Counted from the stretch's first letter, positions 1 to 9,398 are shown. The stretch: DNA of 62,610 nucleotides from Acidobacteriota bacterium (GCA_003158745.1 PMLC01000065.1:1657-64266), one strand, 5' to 3'. Notes: generated from the letters alone by a model not told the origin. Numbers and translations: made by a program.

Positions 1-929
1 GCGCGGAAGTACTCGATGGTTCGCCGGAGCCCTTCCTCGAGCGACACCTTCGGCTCCCACCCGAGAAAGGCCCGGGCCTGCGAGATGTCGGGCTGGCGGA
101 CCTTGGGATCGTCCACCGGGAGCGGTTTGAACTCGATCGGCGCCAGGCTTCCCACGAGGCGCCGGATCGTGTCGGCGAACTGCAGAACCGTCATCTCGCC
201 CGGGTTGCCGATGTTGACCGGCTCGTCGATCTCGGAGAAAAGCAACCGGATGATCCCCTCGATCTCATCGTCGACGTAGCAGAACGAACGGGTCTGGCTC
301 CCGTCTCCGAAGATGGTCAACGGCTCGCCCGCCAGCGCTTGCGACACGAACGCCGGCACGACGCGGCCGTCGTGGGCGCGCATCCGCGGCCCGAACGTGT
401 TGAAGATACGCACGATCCGGGTGGAGACGCCGTGAAATCGCTGGTACGCCATCGTCATGGCCTCGGCGAAGCGCTTGGCCTCGTCGTAGACGCCGCGCGG
501 ACCGACGGGGTTCACGTTTCCCCAGTAGCTCTCGGGCTGCGGATGCACGAGAGGATCGCCGTAGACCTCAGAGGTCGACGCAAGCAGGAACCTCGCGCCC
601 TTGGCCTTGGCGAGCCCAAGCGCTTTGTGCGTCCCGAGCGAGCCGACCTTGAGCGTCTGAATTGGCAACTCCAGATAGTCGATCGGTGAGGCCGGCGAAG
701 CGAAGTGAAGGACGAAGTCCACTCTTCCGGGCACATGGATGTAGTTGGTGACGTCGTACTTTTCGAAAGCGAATCCGTTGACGCCGAAGAGGTGTTCGAT
801 GTTCGCGAGGTTGCCCGTCAGGAGGTTGTCGATGCAGACGACGTCCATGCCCTCCCCGAGCAACCGCTCGCAGAGGTGCGACCCCAGGAAACCCGCGCCA
901 CCGGTGACCACTGCCCGCGCTCGCTCCAT
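1..929 (-). CDS. UDP-glucuronate decarboxylase-like epimerase/dehydratase (C-terminus beyond window)
   Basis: Read from ATG at 929, the gene leaves the window after about 309 codons, so only a short C-terminal tail is missing. It is an extended short-chain dehydrogenase. TGGAGFLG (residues 9-16) is the NAD-binding glycine motif, and the serine in STSEVYGDP with the Tyr and Lys of YDEAK forms the catalytic set. The stretches [11 protein letters not shown] and [10 protein letters not shown] are typical of the UDP-glucuronate decarboxylase (UDP-xylose synthase) subgroup, which converts UDP-glucuronate to UDP-xylose in the cytoplasm for surface polysaccharides. A GGAGG lies six bases before the ATG. 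The gene diverges from an acyl-CoA dehydrogenase. A different nucleotide-sugar epimerase activity cannot be excluded. Confidence 0.85.
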   Translation of the reverse strand, partial: MERARAVVTGGAGFLGSHLCERLLGEGMDVVCIDNLLTGNLANIEHLFGVNGFAFEKYDVTNYIHVPGRVDFVLHFASPASPIDYLELPIQTLKVGSLGTHKALGLAKAKGARFLLASTSEVYGDPLVHPQPESYWGNVNPVGPRGVYDEAKRFAEAMTMAYQRFHGVSTRIVRIFNTFGPRMRAHDGRVVPAFVSQALAGEPLTIFGDGSQTRSFCYVDDEIEGIIRLLFSEIDEPVNIGNPGEMTVLQFADTIRRLVGSLAPIEFKPLPVDDPKVRQPDISQARAFLGWEPKVSLEEGLRRTIEYFR

Positions 930-943
930 GCATCGCCTCCAGC

Positions 944-956
944 GTGCATTATGCAC
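944..956. promoter_or_regulatory. 13-bp perfect palindrome upstream of the epimerase gene
   Basis: The sequence GTGCATTATGCAC is a perfect odd-length palindrome. On the minus strand it contains CATAAT, a plausible -10 hexamer for the epimerase gene that starts at 929. A regulator may bind here, but no matching regulator gene is in the window. Confidence 0.3.
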
Positions 957-1037
957 TGGTCCCCGGGTGTTTCGCGCTTCGGGCCGATCCTGCCGGAGAC
1001 GGCACAACGCCACTTGCATTCGGTCGGAGGCGTGGGG

Positions 1038-1059
1038 AGAATGAACGAGCGTTCACTCT
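1038..1059. promoter_or_regulatory. TetR-type operator before the acyl-CoA dehydrogenase
   Basis: TGAACG-AG-CGTTCA (1042-1055) is a perfect inverted repeat, extended on both sides by AGA and TCT to 22 bp with one mismatch. TGAAC/GTTCA half-sites with a two-base centre are typical of TetR-family fatty-acid and acyl-CoA regulators. It lies about 40 bp before the start codon of an acyl-CoA dehydrogenase, so acyl-CoA-responsive repression is a reasonable inference. Confidence 0.55.
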
Positions 1060-1099
1060 GGTTCGGCGTGACGCGTCGCCAGAAGAAGAGGGGGGCTCC

Positions 1100-2941
1100 G
1101 TGGGTTACCAAGCGGACATGCGCGACATCAGATTCCAGCTCTTCGAGTGGCTGCCGACGGAGGATCTCCTCGAGCGGGAAGCTTTCTCCCAATGGGAACG
1201 CGCGGATGTCGAGATGGTGCTCGACGAGGCGCTCAGGCTCGCGCAGGAGCAGCTCGATCCCGCAAATCGCGAGGGTGACAAGGTGGGAGCCCGCTTCGAG
1301 AACGGGCGCGTGATCATGCCGGCGTCGTTCCACTCGGTGTACCAGAAGATCAGGGAGGGGGGCTGGATCGGCTGCATCAACACCCCCGAGTACGGCGGAA
1401 TGGGCCTGCCGGACACCGTCGGCACCGCGGTGAACGAGCTCTTCTTCGGGGCGAACATGGCGTTATCTCTCACCGCTCTCCTCACCCGGGGTGCTTCATA
1501 CCTGGTCGAGAAGTTCGGTACCGACGAGATGCGCGCTCTCTTTTGCGAGCGCATGTACTCCGGGCAATGGGCAGGCACGATGTGCCTCACCGAGCCCCAG
1601 GCAGGCTCCGACGTTGGGGCATCCAAGGCCCGCGCCGTCAGGCAGCCCAACGGTCGCTACCTGATCCAGGGCGAGAAGATCTTCATCACGTCGGGCGATC
1701 ACGACCTCACCGAGAACATCATTCACGCGGTGCTGGCCCGCACTCCGGGTGCGCCGGACGGGACTTCGGGACTGTCCCTCTTCATCGTTCCGAAGATACG
1801 AGTCAACGCCGACGGCTCGCTCGGGGAGCCGAACGACGTCGTCTGCTCGCGCCTCGAGGAGAAGCTCGGCATTCACGGCTCGCCGACCTGCTCCCTGGTC
1901 TTCGGCGGCAACGACCGGTGCGAGGGGTTCCTGCTCGGCGAAGAGAAGTCCGGCATGAAGCTGATGTTCCACATGATGAACCCGGCACGCATTGAGGTGG
2001 GGCTGCAGGGCGCCGCGCTCGCGGCGGCTGCCTACCAGGCCGCCCTCGACTACGCGCGCACACGGCTGCAGAGCCGCCACTGGACGCGCATGAAGGAACA
2101 CGGCGCACCCCAGGTACCGATCATCGAGCACCTGGACGTGCGCCGGATGCTGTTCACCTCGAACGCTTACGTTCAGGCGATGCGCGCCCTGCTCATGCAG
2201 ACCTCGTACTTCATGGACATGACCCACGTCACCAGCGGTGAAGAGCAGGAGCGCTACCAGTCCTACGTCGAGGTTCTGACGCCGATCTGCAAGGCATGGG
2301 CGTCCGATTGGGGCTTCCGGGTCACCGAGTGGTGCCTGCAGGTCTATGGCGGCTACGGTTATACGTCCGACTATCCGGCAGAGCAATACCTGCGCGACGC
2401 GAAGATCGCCTCGATCTACGAAGGAACCAACGGCATCCAGGCCCTTGACCTGGTCGCCCGGAAACTGCCCGCCAAGGGCGGCAAGCCGATTCGCGAGCTG
2501 CTGGGGCTGGCCGAGCGCACGTTCAAGAAGCTCCGGAACGACCCACAGTTCATGGAGCCTGCGTGGATGCTCGGTGCAGCGCTCAAGCAGATCGAAGACA
2601 TCTCCAAGGGTCTCACCAAGCGGCCGGATGCGCCGATCGTCGTGCTGCTCAACTCCGTTCCGTTCCTGGACATGATCGGCGACGTCCTCGGTGCGCACTT
2701 CCTCCTCGATCAGGCGACGATCGCCCGGACCAAGTTGCAGGCTATGCTCACCAAGGACGGCGTGGACGCGTCGGACAAGGACGCCGTCCGGCACTACGCC
2801 GAGGGCAAGCCCGAGGCCGCCTTCTATCACAACAAGATCCAGACCGCGATCCACTTCGCGTATCGCGTCCTCCCGAACGTGACGGCACGTGCGGTCGCGA
2901 TCCGCGCCGGAGAATCCGGCCCCGTTGAGGCGATCCTCTGA
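1100..2941 (+). CDS. Acyl-CoA dehydrogenase, ~600-residue type
   Basis: This flavoenzyme oxidises acyl-CoA to enoyl-CoA in beta-oxidation or a related pathway. I chose GTG at 1100 (613 residues) because GAGGGGGG lies just upstream and the product begins GYQADMRDIRFQLFEWL, as in this subfamily. An ATG at 944 in the same frame would add an unlikely leader. The flavin/substrate signature TMCLTEPQAGSD is followed by the C-terminal signature YEGTNGIQALDL, whose Glu (about residue 441) is the expected catalytic base. The extra C-terminal segment of the long family is present. A TetR-type operator precedes the gene. The chain length of the substrate cannot be read from sequence. Confidence 0.9.
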   Translation: MGYQADMRDIRFQLFEWLPTEDLLEREAFSQWERADVEMVLDEALRLAQEQLDPANREGDKVGARFENGRVIMPASFHSVYQKIREGGWIGCINTPEYGGMGLPDTVGTAVNELFFGANMALSLTALLTRGASYLVEKFGTDEMRALFCERMYSGQWAGTMCLTEPQAGSDVGASKARAVRQPNGRYLIQGEKIFITSGDHDLTENIIHAVLARTPGAPDGTSGLSLFIVPKIRVNADGSLGEPNDVVCSRLEEKLGIHGSPTCSLVFGGNDRCEGFLLGEEKSGMKLMFHMMNPARIEVGLQGAALAAAAYQAALDYARTRLQSRHWTRMKEHGAPQVPIIEHLDVRRMLFTSNAYVQAMRALLMQTSYFMDMTHVTSGEEQERYQSYVEVLTPICKAWASDWGFRVTEWCLQVYGGYGYTSDYPAEQYLRDAKIASIYEGTNGIQALDLVARKLPAKGGKPIRELLGLAERTFKKLRNDPQFMEPAWMLGAALKQIEDISKGLTKRPDAPIVVLLNSVPFLDMIGDVLGAHFLLDQATIARTKLQAMLTKDGVDASDKDAVRHYAEGKPEAAFYHNKIQTAIHFAYRVLPNVTARAVAIRAGESGPVEAIL

Positions 2942-3042
2942 TCTTTGCCAGGCGCTAGAAATCCGTAGCCAAGCGCGGAGAGACGTGCCCGAGGCTGCGG
3001 CCTCGCCTGCACGTCGCGCCGGGAATGGTCCGTTCGGGGTCG

Positions 3043-4962
3043 CTACTCCAGCTCCGCCAGGCGCTGCGCCAGGGCTTCCGCGTCCTCCTCAGCCTCGCCC
3101 CATGCTTCGAGCAGCGCCTCGAGGTCGTCCCTCAGCTCGTCAGCCTCGCGCCCCAGCTCACGGGCCCGCCGTCCGTCGGCAAACACTTCGGGCTCGCACA
3201 GGAGCACCTCGACGTCGCGAAGGCGCTGCTCGGCCGCCTCCAGCTCTCCGGCCAAGGTATCGGCCTTGACCCTCGCGCGGGCCGCGTCGCGCCGCAGCCG
3301 TCGCCGCTCCACCTCCAGTGCGCTTCGCCGCGGGGTAGCACCCTCTTCCTCCGGCGTCCGCCCCGGGGCCTGGACCAGCCCAAGCCTGGCGAACGCCTCA
3401 TCGACCCGATTGACCGGGACGGCAGAAGCGCCGTCGAGGAGCAGAACGCCCGTGGCTACCCGCTCGATCAGGCGGCGGTCGTGGCTGACGAGCAGCAATG
3501 CTCCCGGGAACTCCGAAAGGGCCTGTTCCAGGACTTCGCACGTGACGAGATCCAGGTGGTTCGTTGGCTCGTCGAGGAGCATCAGGTTCGGAGCCAGGGC
3601 GATCAACCTAGCCAGCGCGAGTCGTGCCCGCTCCCCGCCCGAGAGCGAATCGGTGACGGCCTCCGCCGCCTCGCCCGAGAACGCGAATCGGGCGGCCCAT
3701 GCCCTCGCCTCCGCCGGCGTCCACTCCGGACGGGCCGAAAGGAGCACCTCCAGCACACTCACGCCGCTCGGGATATCGGCCTGTTCCTGGTCGTACCACG
3801 CCGGTACCACGCCCGTCCCGAGTCGCAGCCTCCCGGAAAGCGCCGGCAGGCGTCCCGCGAGTGTGTGCAGCAGCGTCGTCTTCCCGGCCCCGTTGCGGCC
3901 GACGATGGCCAGGCGGTCTCCCCGCCGCACCGAGAGCGTTACGCCCCGGAGGACAGGCCGCTCCCACCCGACCGCGAGGTCATTCACCTCTATCACCATC
4001 TCCCCGCTTCGTCCGGCCTCGGGCCAGCGAAGCCTGAGCGGGCCGGAATCGGGCTCTGGCGCCTCGAGGCGGTCCATACGTGAAAGCAACTTCTGCCGCG
4101 CCTGGGCTTGCCGCGTGTTCTGGCCGGCGATGTTGCGCCGGATGAACTCCTCCTGCCGCTCGATCTCGGCCCGTTGCAGATCGAATGCCTTTTGCGCATG
4201 TTCCCTTCGCCTTTCACGCTCACGGCGGTAGCGCGCATACCCCGCCGGGAACCGTTCCAACCTGCCCCCGTGCAGCTCGAGCACTTCGCCTCCGACGCGG
4301 TCGACCAGCTCCCGGTCGTGCGTCACCAACAGAAGCGCGCCGTTCCGCCTCGCGAGCTCCTGTGCGAGGAACTCGACGCCCAAGAGGTCCAGGTGGTTCG
4401 TCGGCTCATCCAGCAGCAGCAACGCGGGCGAGAGCAGCGCGCGGGCCAGGGCGACTCGTGTGCGCTCACCTCCAGAAAGCGAGTCGAGCGTCCTCGAGTG
4501 CATTGCTGCGGGGATGCCGAGGCCCTCAAGGGCGGTCTGGGCATGCGGCCGTGCCCGGTAACCGTCGAGCCGCTCGAACTCCTCCTGCAGCCGGTGGTGC
4601 TCGGCGATAAGAGCCTCATCACCGCTCCCCAGCCGGGCCCCGAGATCGGCAAGCGCAAACTCGACCTCGACCACCCGGGCCAGCGCCGAAAGGCAATAGT
4701 CGAGAACCGAGACCCCGGCCCCGGCTTCGACGCGCTGCTCCAGCCGGGCGATCTCCAAGCCGCGGGCGCGTTCCACCGCGCCGCCCTCGGGTTCGAGCTC
4801 CCCTGCGATTACTTTCAGCAGGGTGGTCTTCCCGCAGCCGTTGCGACCGAGCAGGATGAGCTTCTCTCCGGGGTTGTGCTGGAGCGACGCTCCGCGAAGC
4901 ACCATCCGCCCCGCGAAGGAGACGCGCACGTCCTCCAGGCGATACAGCAAGTTAGGCTGCAC
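3043..4962 (-). CDS. ABC-F family ATPase (duplicated ABC domains)
   Basis: The 639-residue soluble protein has two ABC ATPase domains and no membrane segments. The first holds Walker A GRNGCGKTT (residues 39-47) and LSGGERTRVALARALL; the second holds GRNGAGKTT and LSGGERARLALARLI; both have LLDEPTNHLDL. A charged linker separates them and a coiled-coil-like C-terminal arm follows. This is the ABC-F layout (Uup, EttA, ribosome-protection factors), whose members act on ribosomes or on DNA structures rather than in transport. The Uup-like C-terminal arm favours Uup, but this is inference. The GTG start overlaps the end of the phosphorylase gene by 11 bases, which implies translational coupling. 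Confidence 0.88.
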   Translation of the reverse strand: MQPNLLYRLEDVRVSFAGRMVLRGASLQHNPGEKLILLGRNGCGKTTLLKVIAGELEPEGGAVERARGLEIARLEQRVEAGAGVSVLDYCLSALARVVEVEFALADLGARLGSGDEALIAEHHRLQEEFERLDGYRARPHAQTALEGLGIPAAMHSRTLDSLSGGERTRVALARALLSPALLLLDEPTNHLDLLGVEFLAQELARRNGALLLVTHDRELVDRVGGEVLELHGGRLERFPAGYARYRRERERRREHAQKAFDLQRAEIERQEEFIRRNIAGQNTRQAQARQKLLSRMDRLEAPEPDSGPLRLRWPEAGRSGEMVIEVNDLAVGWERPVLRGVTLSVRRGDRLAIVGRNGAGKTTLLHTLAGRLPALSGRLRLGTGVVPAWYDQEQADIPSGVSVLEVLLSARPEWTPAEARAWAARFAFSGEAAEAVTDSLSGGERARLALARLIALAPNLMLLDEPTNHLDLVTCEVLEQALSEFPGALLLVSHDRRLIERVATGVLLLDGASAVPVNRVDEAFARLGLVQAPGRTPEEEGATPRRSALEVERRRLRRDAARARVKADTLAGELEAAEQRLRDVEVLLCEPEVFADGRRARELGREADELRDDLEALLEAWGEAEEDAEALAQRLAELE

Positions 4963-6250
4963 CCCCGAGCCGGGCGAGGATCAGCGGCGTCTTGGGCGGC
5001 GGATCGCCCTCGATGCGAAACGCGGCAGCCGCTCGCGACACGAGCGCATCGATCTCGACCGACCTGTCACCCACCTCGAGCGTAGCCAGCGGCTGTCCCG
5101 GCTCGATCCGGTCTCCGACCCGTGCGTGGACCCTGAGTCCGGCCGAAAGATCGACGCGGTCCCCCTGTCGGCGGCGGCCCGCCCCCAGAGCGACGGCGAT
5201 CCAACCGAGCCCCTCCCCGTCGATTGCGGCGACGAAGCCTCCGTGCCGCGCCGGGACCAAAACCGTACGGGACGGGCGCGCAAGACGCGACTCGTCGGGG
5301 TCGCCGCCGTGCGCCCGGACGACCTCCGCCCATCGGGCCAGGGCGCTTCCATCGGCGAGCCTTCGCTCGAGCTCGGCCCGTGCAGACTCGGCTGTCCTCC
5401 CGGCGAGAACGAGCCCCTCGACCGCCAGCTCCACAGTGAGCTCGCGCAAGCGCCTATCACCGGCCCCGCTCAGAACCTCGATGGCGGCGCGGACCTCGTT
5501 GGCGCAGCCAAGCCGGTCGCCGAGCGGCTGGCTCATATCGGTGATGAGGGTGCGCAGCGTGACGCCGGCCCGCTGGCCGACGCCCATCAACGCGTCGGCG
5601 AGCCGCCTCGCCACCTCGGGCGTTTTGCAGAAGGCGCCGGAACCGCATTTCACGTCGAGCACCAGCCGGTGTGCGCCGACTGCGAGCTTCTTGGACATGA
5701 TCGAGGCCACGATCAGGGGGAGCGATGGCACCGTGGCGGTCACGTCGCGGAGGAGATAGAGCTTGCGGTCGGCAGGAGCGATGTCTTCACTCTGGGCAGC
5801 GATGCTCACGCCGCACCTTGCGAGTCTGTCGAGCGCTTCCGAGCCGCCTAGGACGGTCCGAAAACCCGGGATCGCGGCGAGTTTGTCCAGCGTCCCCTGC
5901 GTGTGACCGAGGCCGGCGCCTGCCATCATCACAACCGGGACGCCGCACGCCGCGACGAGCGGCGCGAACACCAACGAGACGCTGTCGCCGACGCCACCGG
6001 TAGAGTGCTTGTCCACGGCATCGGGGACTGCCTCCCCGAGTTTCCAGGAGGCTCCGGAGTCCCGCATGGCTTCAACCAGATCCTGCGTCTCCCGCTCGCT
6101 TGCGCCGCGGATACAGATGGCCATCAGCATCGCAGCAAGCTGCTCGTCACCGATCTGACCGTGGCTGGCGCCGCGCACGAACGCCTGGACCTCGGCCGAC
6201 GTGAGCTCGAGGCCATCCCGCTTCCTCGCGATTGCCTCAACGAAGTTCAC
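4952..6250 (-). CDS. deoA: Pyrimidine-nucleoside (thymidine) phosphorylase
   Basis: The enzyme cleaves thymidine, and often uridine, with phosphate to base plus pentose 1-phosphate in nucleoside salvage. The 432-residue protein carries the family signature in pieces: KHSTGGVGD (phosphate site), AGAGLGHTQGTLDKL and KCGSGAFCKT, followed by a C-terminal alpha/beta domain. The length matches the bacterial family. It starts at GTG 6250, with GGAGG seven bases upstream. It lies in a minus-strand run of ompH, a TPR protein, this gene and the ABC-F gene. Whether it prefers thymidine (DeoA) or is broad (Pdp) cannot be decided, so the symbol is the generic one. Confidence 0.88.
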   Translation of the reverse strand: MNFVEAIARKRDGLELTSAEVQAFVRGASHGQIGDEQLAAMLMAICIRGASERETQDLVEAMRDSGASWKLGEAVPDAVDKHSTGGVGDSVSLVFAPLVAACGVPVVMMAGAGLGHTQGTLDKLAAIPGFRTVLGGSEALDRLARCGVSIAAQSEDIAPADRKLYLLRDVTATVPSLPLIVASIMSKKLAVGAHRLVLDVKCGSGAFCKTPEVARRLADALMGVGQRAGVTLRTLITDMSQPLGDRLGCANEVRAAIEVLSGAGDRRLRELTVELAVEGLVLAGRTAESARAELERRLADGSALARWAEVVRAHGGDPDESRLARPSRTVLVPARHGGFVAAIDGEGLGWIAVALGAGRRRQGDRVDLSAGLRVHARVGDRIEPGQPLATLEVGDRSVEIDALVSRAAAAFRIEGDPPPKTPLILARLGGAA

Positions 6251-6341
6251 CCACTACCTCCGAGACCCTTCGGCTCAGCTGCAACGGCTGGCCATGGGAG
6301 CACGTCTCGTGCCGGCCGACCGCGCCACCCGGGTTGCAGCG

Positions 6342-7055
6342 TCAGCTCGCCGAAGATAGGCGCTGCTGTGCGTCGAGGCGGTACGGCGATTCCGGGAAAT
6401 CCTCGACGAGTTTGCGGTACAGCCGGTTGGCCTCCTCCGGCTTGGCCTCGTGGTCCCAGAGCTTCGCGAGCTCGAAGAGCGCGGTGTCGCGCGGTAGTCG
6501 GGGGTCCTTGCCAGCAACCATCGCCTCCAGGTCGCTCACGAGCTGCGGGCCCTCTCCTCGTGCCACGCGCAGCCTGATCAGGTCAAGCATGGCGAGACGG
6601 ACCAGCGGATCGCTCGACCGCTTGCTCGTGATTTCGCCCAGCTTGCGGATCGCCAGCGTCTGGTCACCCCGGTCCTCGGCGATACGTGCCAGGTACAGGT
6701 CGGCAATGCGAGCCTGAGGAGTCAGCCAGTAGCTCGACCGGATGGCCTCGAAGGCTTTCTCCGAGGCGGAGAGGCGCTCCGTGTCGGTGGCGAAAGTCGA
6801 CTTCCCGACTGCCGTCCCGGCGCTGCCGACGGGCGTCTCATAGATGGCGAGGGCGTCAGCCATCGCCTGGCCTCCCGCTTCACTGCGACTGCCGATGAAA
6901 GCCGTTACACCCCACCACAACAGGGCAACCACTAGGACGGCGGCGAGACCCATGGCTGCCTGGCGCCAGTTCTGTCCGATCCAGTGGACGCTCTGGTCCA
7001 CCAGCGAGATGAACTCGTCCTGCTTGATCTGCTTGCGTGTAAGTCGGCGTCCCAC
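6342..7055 (-). CDS. Membrane-anchored tetratricopeptide-repeat protein, YfgM-like
   Basis: The 237-residue protein has a basic N-terminus, one membrane helix at about residues 33-53 (AAVLVVALLWWGVTAFIG) and a periplasmic helical tail made of TPR-like repeats, for example DHEAKPEEANRLYRKLVEDFPESPY near the C-terminus. This is the layout of YfgM-type proteins, which associate with the Sec translocon and periplasmic chaperones. Its position 22 bases downstream of an OmpH/Skp gene supports a role in envelope protein transit. It starts at GTG 7055, with GAGGAG upstream. The exact function is inferred. Confidence 0.7.
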   Translation of the reverse strand: MGRRLTRKQIKQDEFISLVDQSVHWIGQNWRQAAMGLAAVLVVALLWWGVTAFIGSRSEAGGQAMADALAIYETPVGSAGTAVGKSTFATDTERLSASEKAFEAIRSSYWLTPQARIADLYLARIAEDRGDQTLAIRKLGEITSKRSSDPLVRLAMLDLIRLRVARGEGPQLVSDLEAMVAGKDPRLPRDTALFELAKLWDHEAKPEEANRLYRKLVEDFPESPYRLDAQQRLSSAS

Positions 7056-7077
7056 GGTGCGGCTCCTCGGTATGCGT

Positions 7078-7647
7078 CTACTTCACTGGCGCGGGCGTGT
7101 TCGCCGCGGCCAGTGGGTAGCGGTCGTTGTAGAGCTTGATCACGGCGTCGGTGATGTCGGCGGAGTTTGCGAGGTACGCAAGTTGGTCCGGGTTGAAGAT
7201 GAAGACCGCAGCGTAGCGGTTCTGGTCTGCGTACTTCGTGATGAGCTCCTGGAGCTTCCCGCCCAGCTCCTTGAGCAGCGCCTGCTGCTTGGCTTCGAAG
7301 TCACGCTTCCCCGTTCGCTGCTTGTCCTCGAACTCGCGCTGCTTGGCAACAACCCGCTTGTTGAGCTCGGCGATCGCGTCGTCGTTGGCAACGCCCTGCT
7401 TGGTGATCATCTCGCCCTTGAGTTCGTTTATCTCCTTGTCCAGCTTAGCGAGTTCATCCTGCCTGGGTCGCGCCCAGGTGTCGAGTTCCTTCAAGCGCGC
7501 CTTTCCCTCGTCCGTGCTGGCAAGGGCCTTTTGGACGTAAACGAAAGCGATTTTCGACGGGGCGGGTTCCTGCGGCTGTTGCGCCCACGCCATCGTCGCC
7601 AGCAAAACCCCCGCGAGAACCGCTCCAGAAAGCCTCGTGCAACTCAT
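7078..7647 (-). CDS. OmpH/Skp-family periplasmic chaperone
   Basis: The 189-residue product begins with a cleavable signal peptide (MSCTRLSGAVLAGVLLATMAWA). IAFVYVQKALASTDEGKARL follows, matching the start of mature Skp/OmpH, then a long charged coiled coil forms the tentacle arms and a short beta segment ends the protein. Skp trimers hold unfolded outer-membrane proteins in the periplasm. I chose ATG 7647 over an upstream in-frame codon because GGAGG lies six bases before it and the signal peptide then starts at residue 1. It heads the run into the YfgM-like gene. Confidence 0.8.
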   Translation of the reverse strand: MSCTRLSGAVLAGVLLATMAWAQQPQEPAPSKIAFVYVQKALASTDEGKARLKELDTWARPRQDELAKLDKEINELKGEMITKQGVANDDAIAELNKRVVAKQREFEDKQRTGKRDFEAKQQALLKELGGKLQELITKYADQNRYAAVFIFNPDQLAYLANSADITDAVIKLYNDRYPLAAANTPAPVK

Positions 7648-7750
7648 GGAAACCTCCGGCCGCGTTTGCGGCAAGGGATTCTAGCACGCAGTTTGCAGCA
7701 GCACCCCCGTAGACAGTCCAGGCTAGAATTCCCATAGGAGCTCTCGAAAC

Positions 7751-8749
7751 GTGAAGGCTATGGTGCTGGAAAAGCCGGGTCCCATCGAAACCCGCCCGCT
7801 CGTGGCCAGGGAAGTTGCAGAGGACCTGCTGGGCCCTGGAGAGCTGCGCCTGCGGGTGCTCGCTTGTGGAGTCTGTAGGACCGATCTTCACACGGTCGAA
7901 GGAGATCTGCCCGAGGCGCGGGCCCCTCTCATCCCAGGCCACGAGATTGTCGGCCTCGTCGAAGAGGTAGGGCCCGGCGTCTCGTTGGTCTTGCTCGGCC
8001 GGCGGGTGGGCGTCGCATGGATGGCCGGCGCCTGCGGCTCCTGCACTTGGTGCCGCAGCGGACGGGAGAACCTCTGCCCGGATGCCAGCTTCACGGGACT
8101 TCACCGCGACGGTGGTTACGCGGAGCGCGCGGTTGTCCGGGCTGATTTCACCTACCCCCTTCCGGAGGCGTTCGACGATGTCCAGGTAGCGCCACTGCTG
8201 TGTGCCGGCGTGATCGGGTATCGGGCCCTGATGCTTGCAGGCGCGCTCGCCGGAGGGAGGCTCGGCATCTTCGGCTTCGGGTCCTCCGCCCATATCGCGA
8301 TCCAGGTCGCGCGGCATTCGGGCTGCGAGGTCTCGGTGTTCACTCGCGCGTCGCGCCACGCCCAGCACGCCCGTTCGCTCGGCGCCACCTGGGTTGGGGC
8401 GCCTGAGGAACCCCCGCCCGACCCTCTCGACCACGCAGTGATCTTCTCTCCTGCAGGAGAGCAGGTGCCGCTGGCGCTCCGCTACCTCGCACGGGGCGGC
8501 ACGGTCGCCTGCGCCGGCGTCACGATGACCGACCTTCCCGGCTTTCCCTACGCTCATTTGTACCAGGAACGGACGATCCGCTCGGTGGCAAACGCGACCC
8601 GTGCGGACGCGCGGGAGCTGCTCAACCTGGCGATGGCGATTCCCATCACCACGAGCGTCGAGGTACTCGGGCTGGAAGACGCCAACGAGGCTCTCTTGCG
8701 CATCAAACAGTCGGCCGTCAGCGGTACGCTGGTGCTGAGGCCGGGCTAA
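7751..8749 (+). CDS. Zinc-dependent alcohol dehydrogenase (MDR family)
   Basis: This is a 332-residue medium-chain dehydrogenase. The GroES-like N-terminal domain carries catalytic zinc ligands in ACGVCRTDLH and PGHEIVG, and the structural zinc loop C-x2-C-x2-C-x7-C (CGSCTWCRSGRENLC). The Rossmann domain has GIFGFGSSAH. It oxidises an alcohol with NAD(P)+. The order resembles the AdhA/CAD-2 branch. The GTG start at 7751 is set by AGGAG ten bases upstream, and a TAGAAT -10-like box precedes that. Its substrate is unknown, and its neighbours do not point to a pathway. Confidence 0.85.
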   Translation: MKAMVLEKPGPIETRPLVAREVAEDLLGPGELRLRVLACGVCRTDLHTVEGDLPEARAPLIPGHEIVGLVEEVGPGVSLVLLGRRVGVAWMAGACGSCTWCRSGRENLCPDASFTGLHRDGGYAERAVVRADFTYPLPEAFDDVQVAPLLCAGVIGYRALMLAGALAGGRLGIFGFGSSAHIAIQVARHSGCEVSVFTRASRHAQHARSLGATWVGAPEEPPPDPLDHAVIFSPAGEQVPLALRYLARGGTVACAGVTMTDLPGFPYAHLYQERTIRSVANATRADARELLNLAMAIPITTSVEVLGLEDANEALLRIKQSAVSGTLVLRPG

Positions 8750-8963
8750 CGAGAAGCGGCAATGTCGTTGAGGGGTCACTCGAGCCCGGCTATTGCATGA
8801 TGCTCGCGAGCGGCGAAGCGCTTTCCGAGGCTTCCGACTTCCCGGGCCTGGGCCGGGTGGTCGGTCGCGATGAGTTCAAGGCAGCGGTTTCAGCGCTCGC
8901 GTGTTTCAGCCGGAGTCGCGACACGCTGGTCCGGCAGTACCCGGGGTCGAGCGTCGGAAAGCG

Positions 8964-9398
8964 CTACCCGGTGATGCGGTCCGGCCCGATCCCCCGGACC
9001 TCACGGACGGAGAAGCCAGTGGCCTCCCAGGCCTCCCTTTTCCCCTCGTCCTCGGCTGCGGCGGTCACGAGGTCGTGCACCTCCGACCACTCGAGTGCCA
9101 CCGTCGGGTCCGGGAGGCGGTCGGCAACAACCAGCGTCTCGGCCCGGTTCGGGTTCACGAGGGTCCCGGCCACGATGGCGACCGGCTCGTCGGCATCCCC
9201 GTTGCCGTCCCAGAGTGCGTGCGGGACAAACGAGTTCTGGGCGAACGTCCAGAGGTACTCGTCGAGAACGGCAGCCCGACCCCTGTCCGACATCCACACA
9301 GCGACCCGCTTTCCCGACGAGTAGAGCCGCTCGATGAGGCGACACGCCTCGAGCGCCTTCTTGCTGCCAGTCAGGCGATGCAGGATCACCTCTCCCAC
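8964..9398 (-). CDS. holC: DNA polymerase III chi subunit-like protein
   Basis: The 144-residue protein matches HolC in order: an N-terminal segment VILHRLTGS, then SGKRVAVWMSDRGRAAVLDE, LWTFAQNSFVPHAL, PVAIVAG, and a C-terminal AWEATGFSVREVRG. The core LDEYLW...SFVPH block is the family hallmark. Chi links the clamp loader to single-strand-binding protein during replication. The start is GTG 9398, with AAGGGAG nine bases before it; an upstream in-frame extension lacks a site. It lies alone between a plus-strand dehydrogenase and a plus-strand pseudogene. HolC is best known from Proteobacteria, so its presence is notable if the host is not one. Confidence 0.72.
   Translation of the reverse strand: MGEVILHRLTGSKKALEACRLIERLYSSGKRVAVWMSDRGRAAVLDEYLWTFAQNSFVPHALWDGNGDADEPVAIVAGTLVNPNRAETLVVADRLPDPTVALEWSEVHDLVTAAAEDEGKREAWEATGFSVREVRGIGPDRITG

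Noticed and set aside
944-1099. ATG at 944 as the acyl-CoA dehydrogenase start
   Set aside because: It would place the palindrome and the TetR-type operator inside the coding region and add a leader not typical of the family; GTG 1100 has a strong ribosome-binding site.
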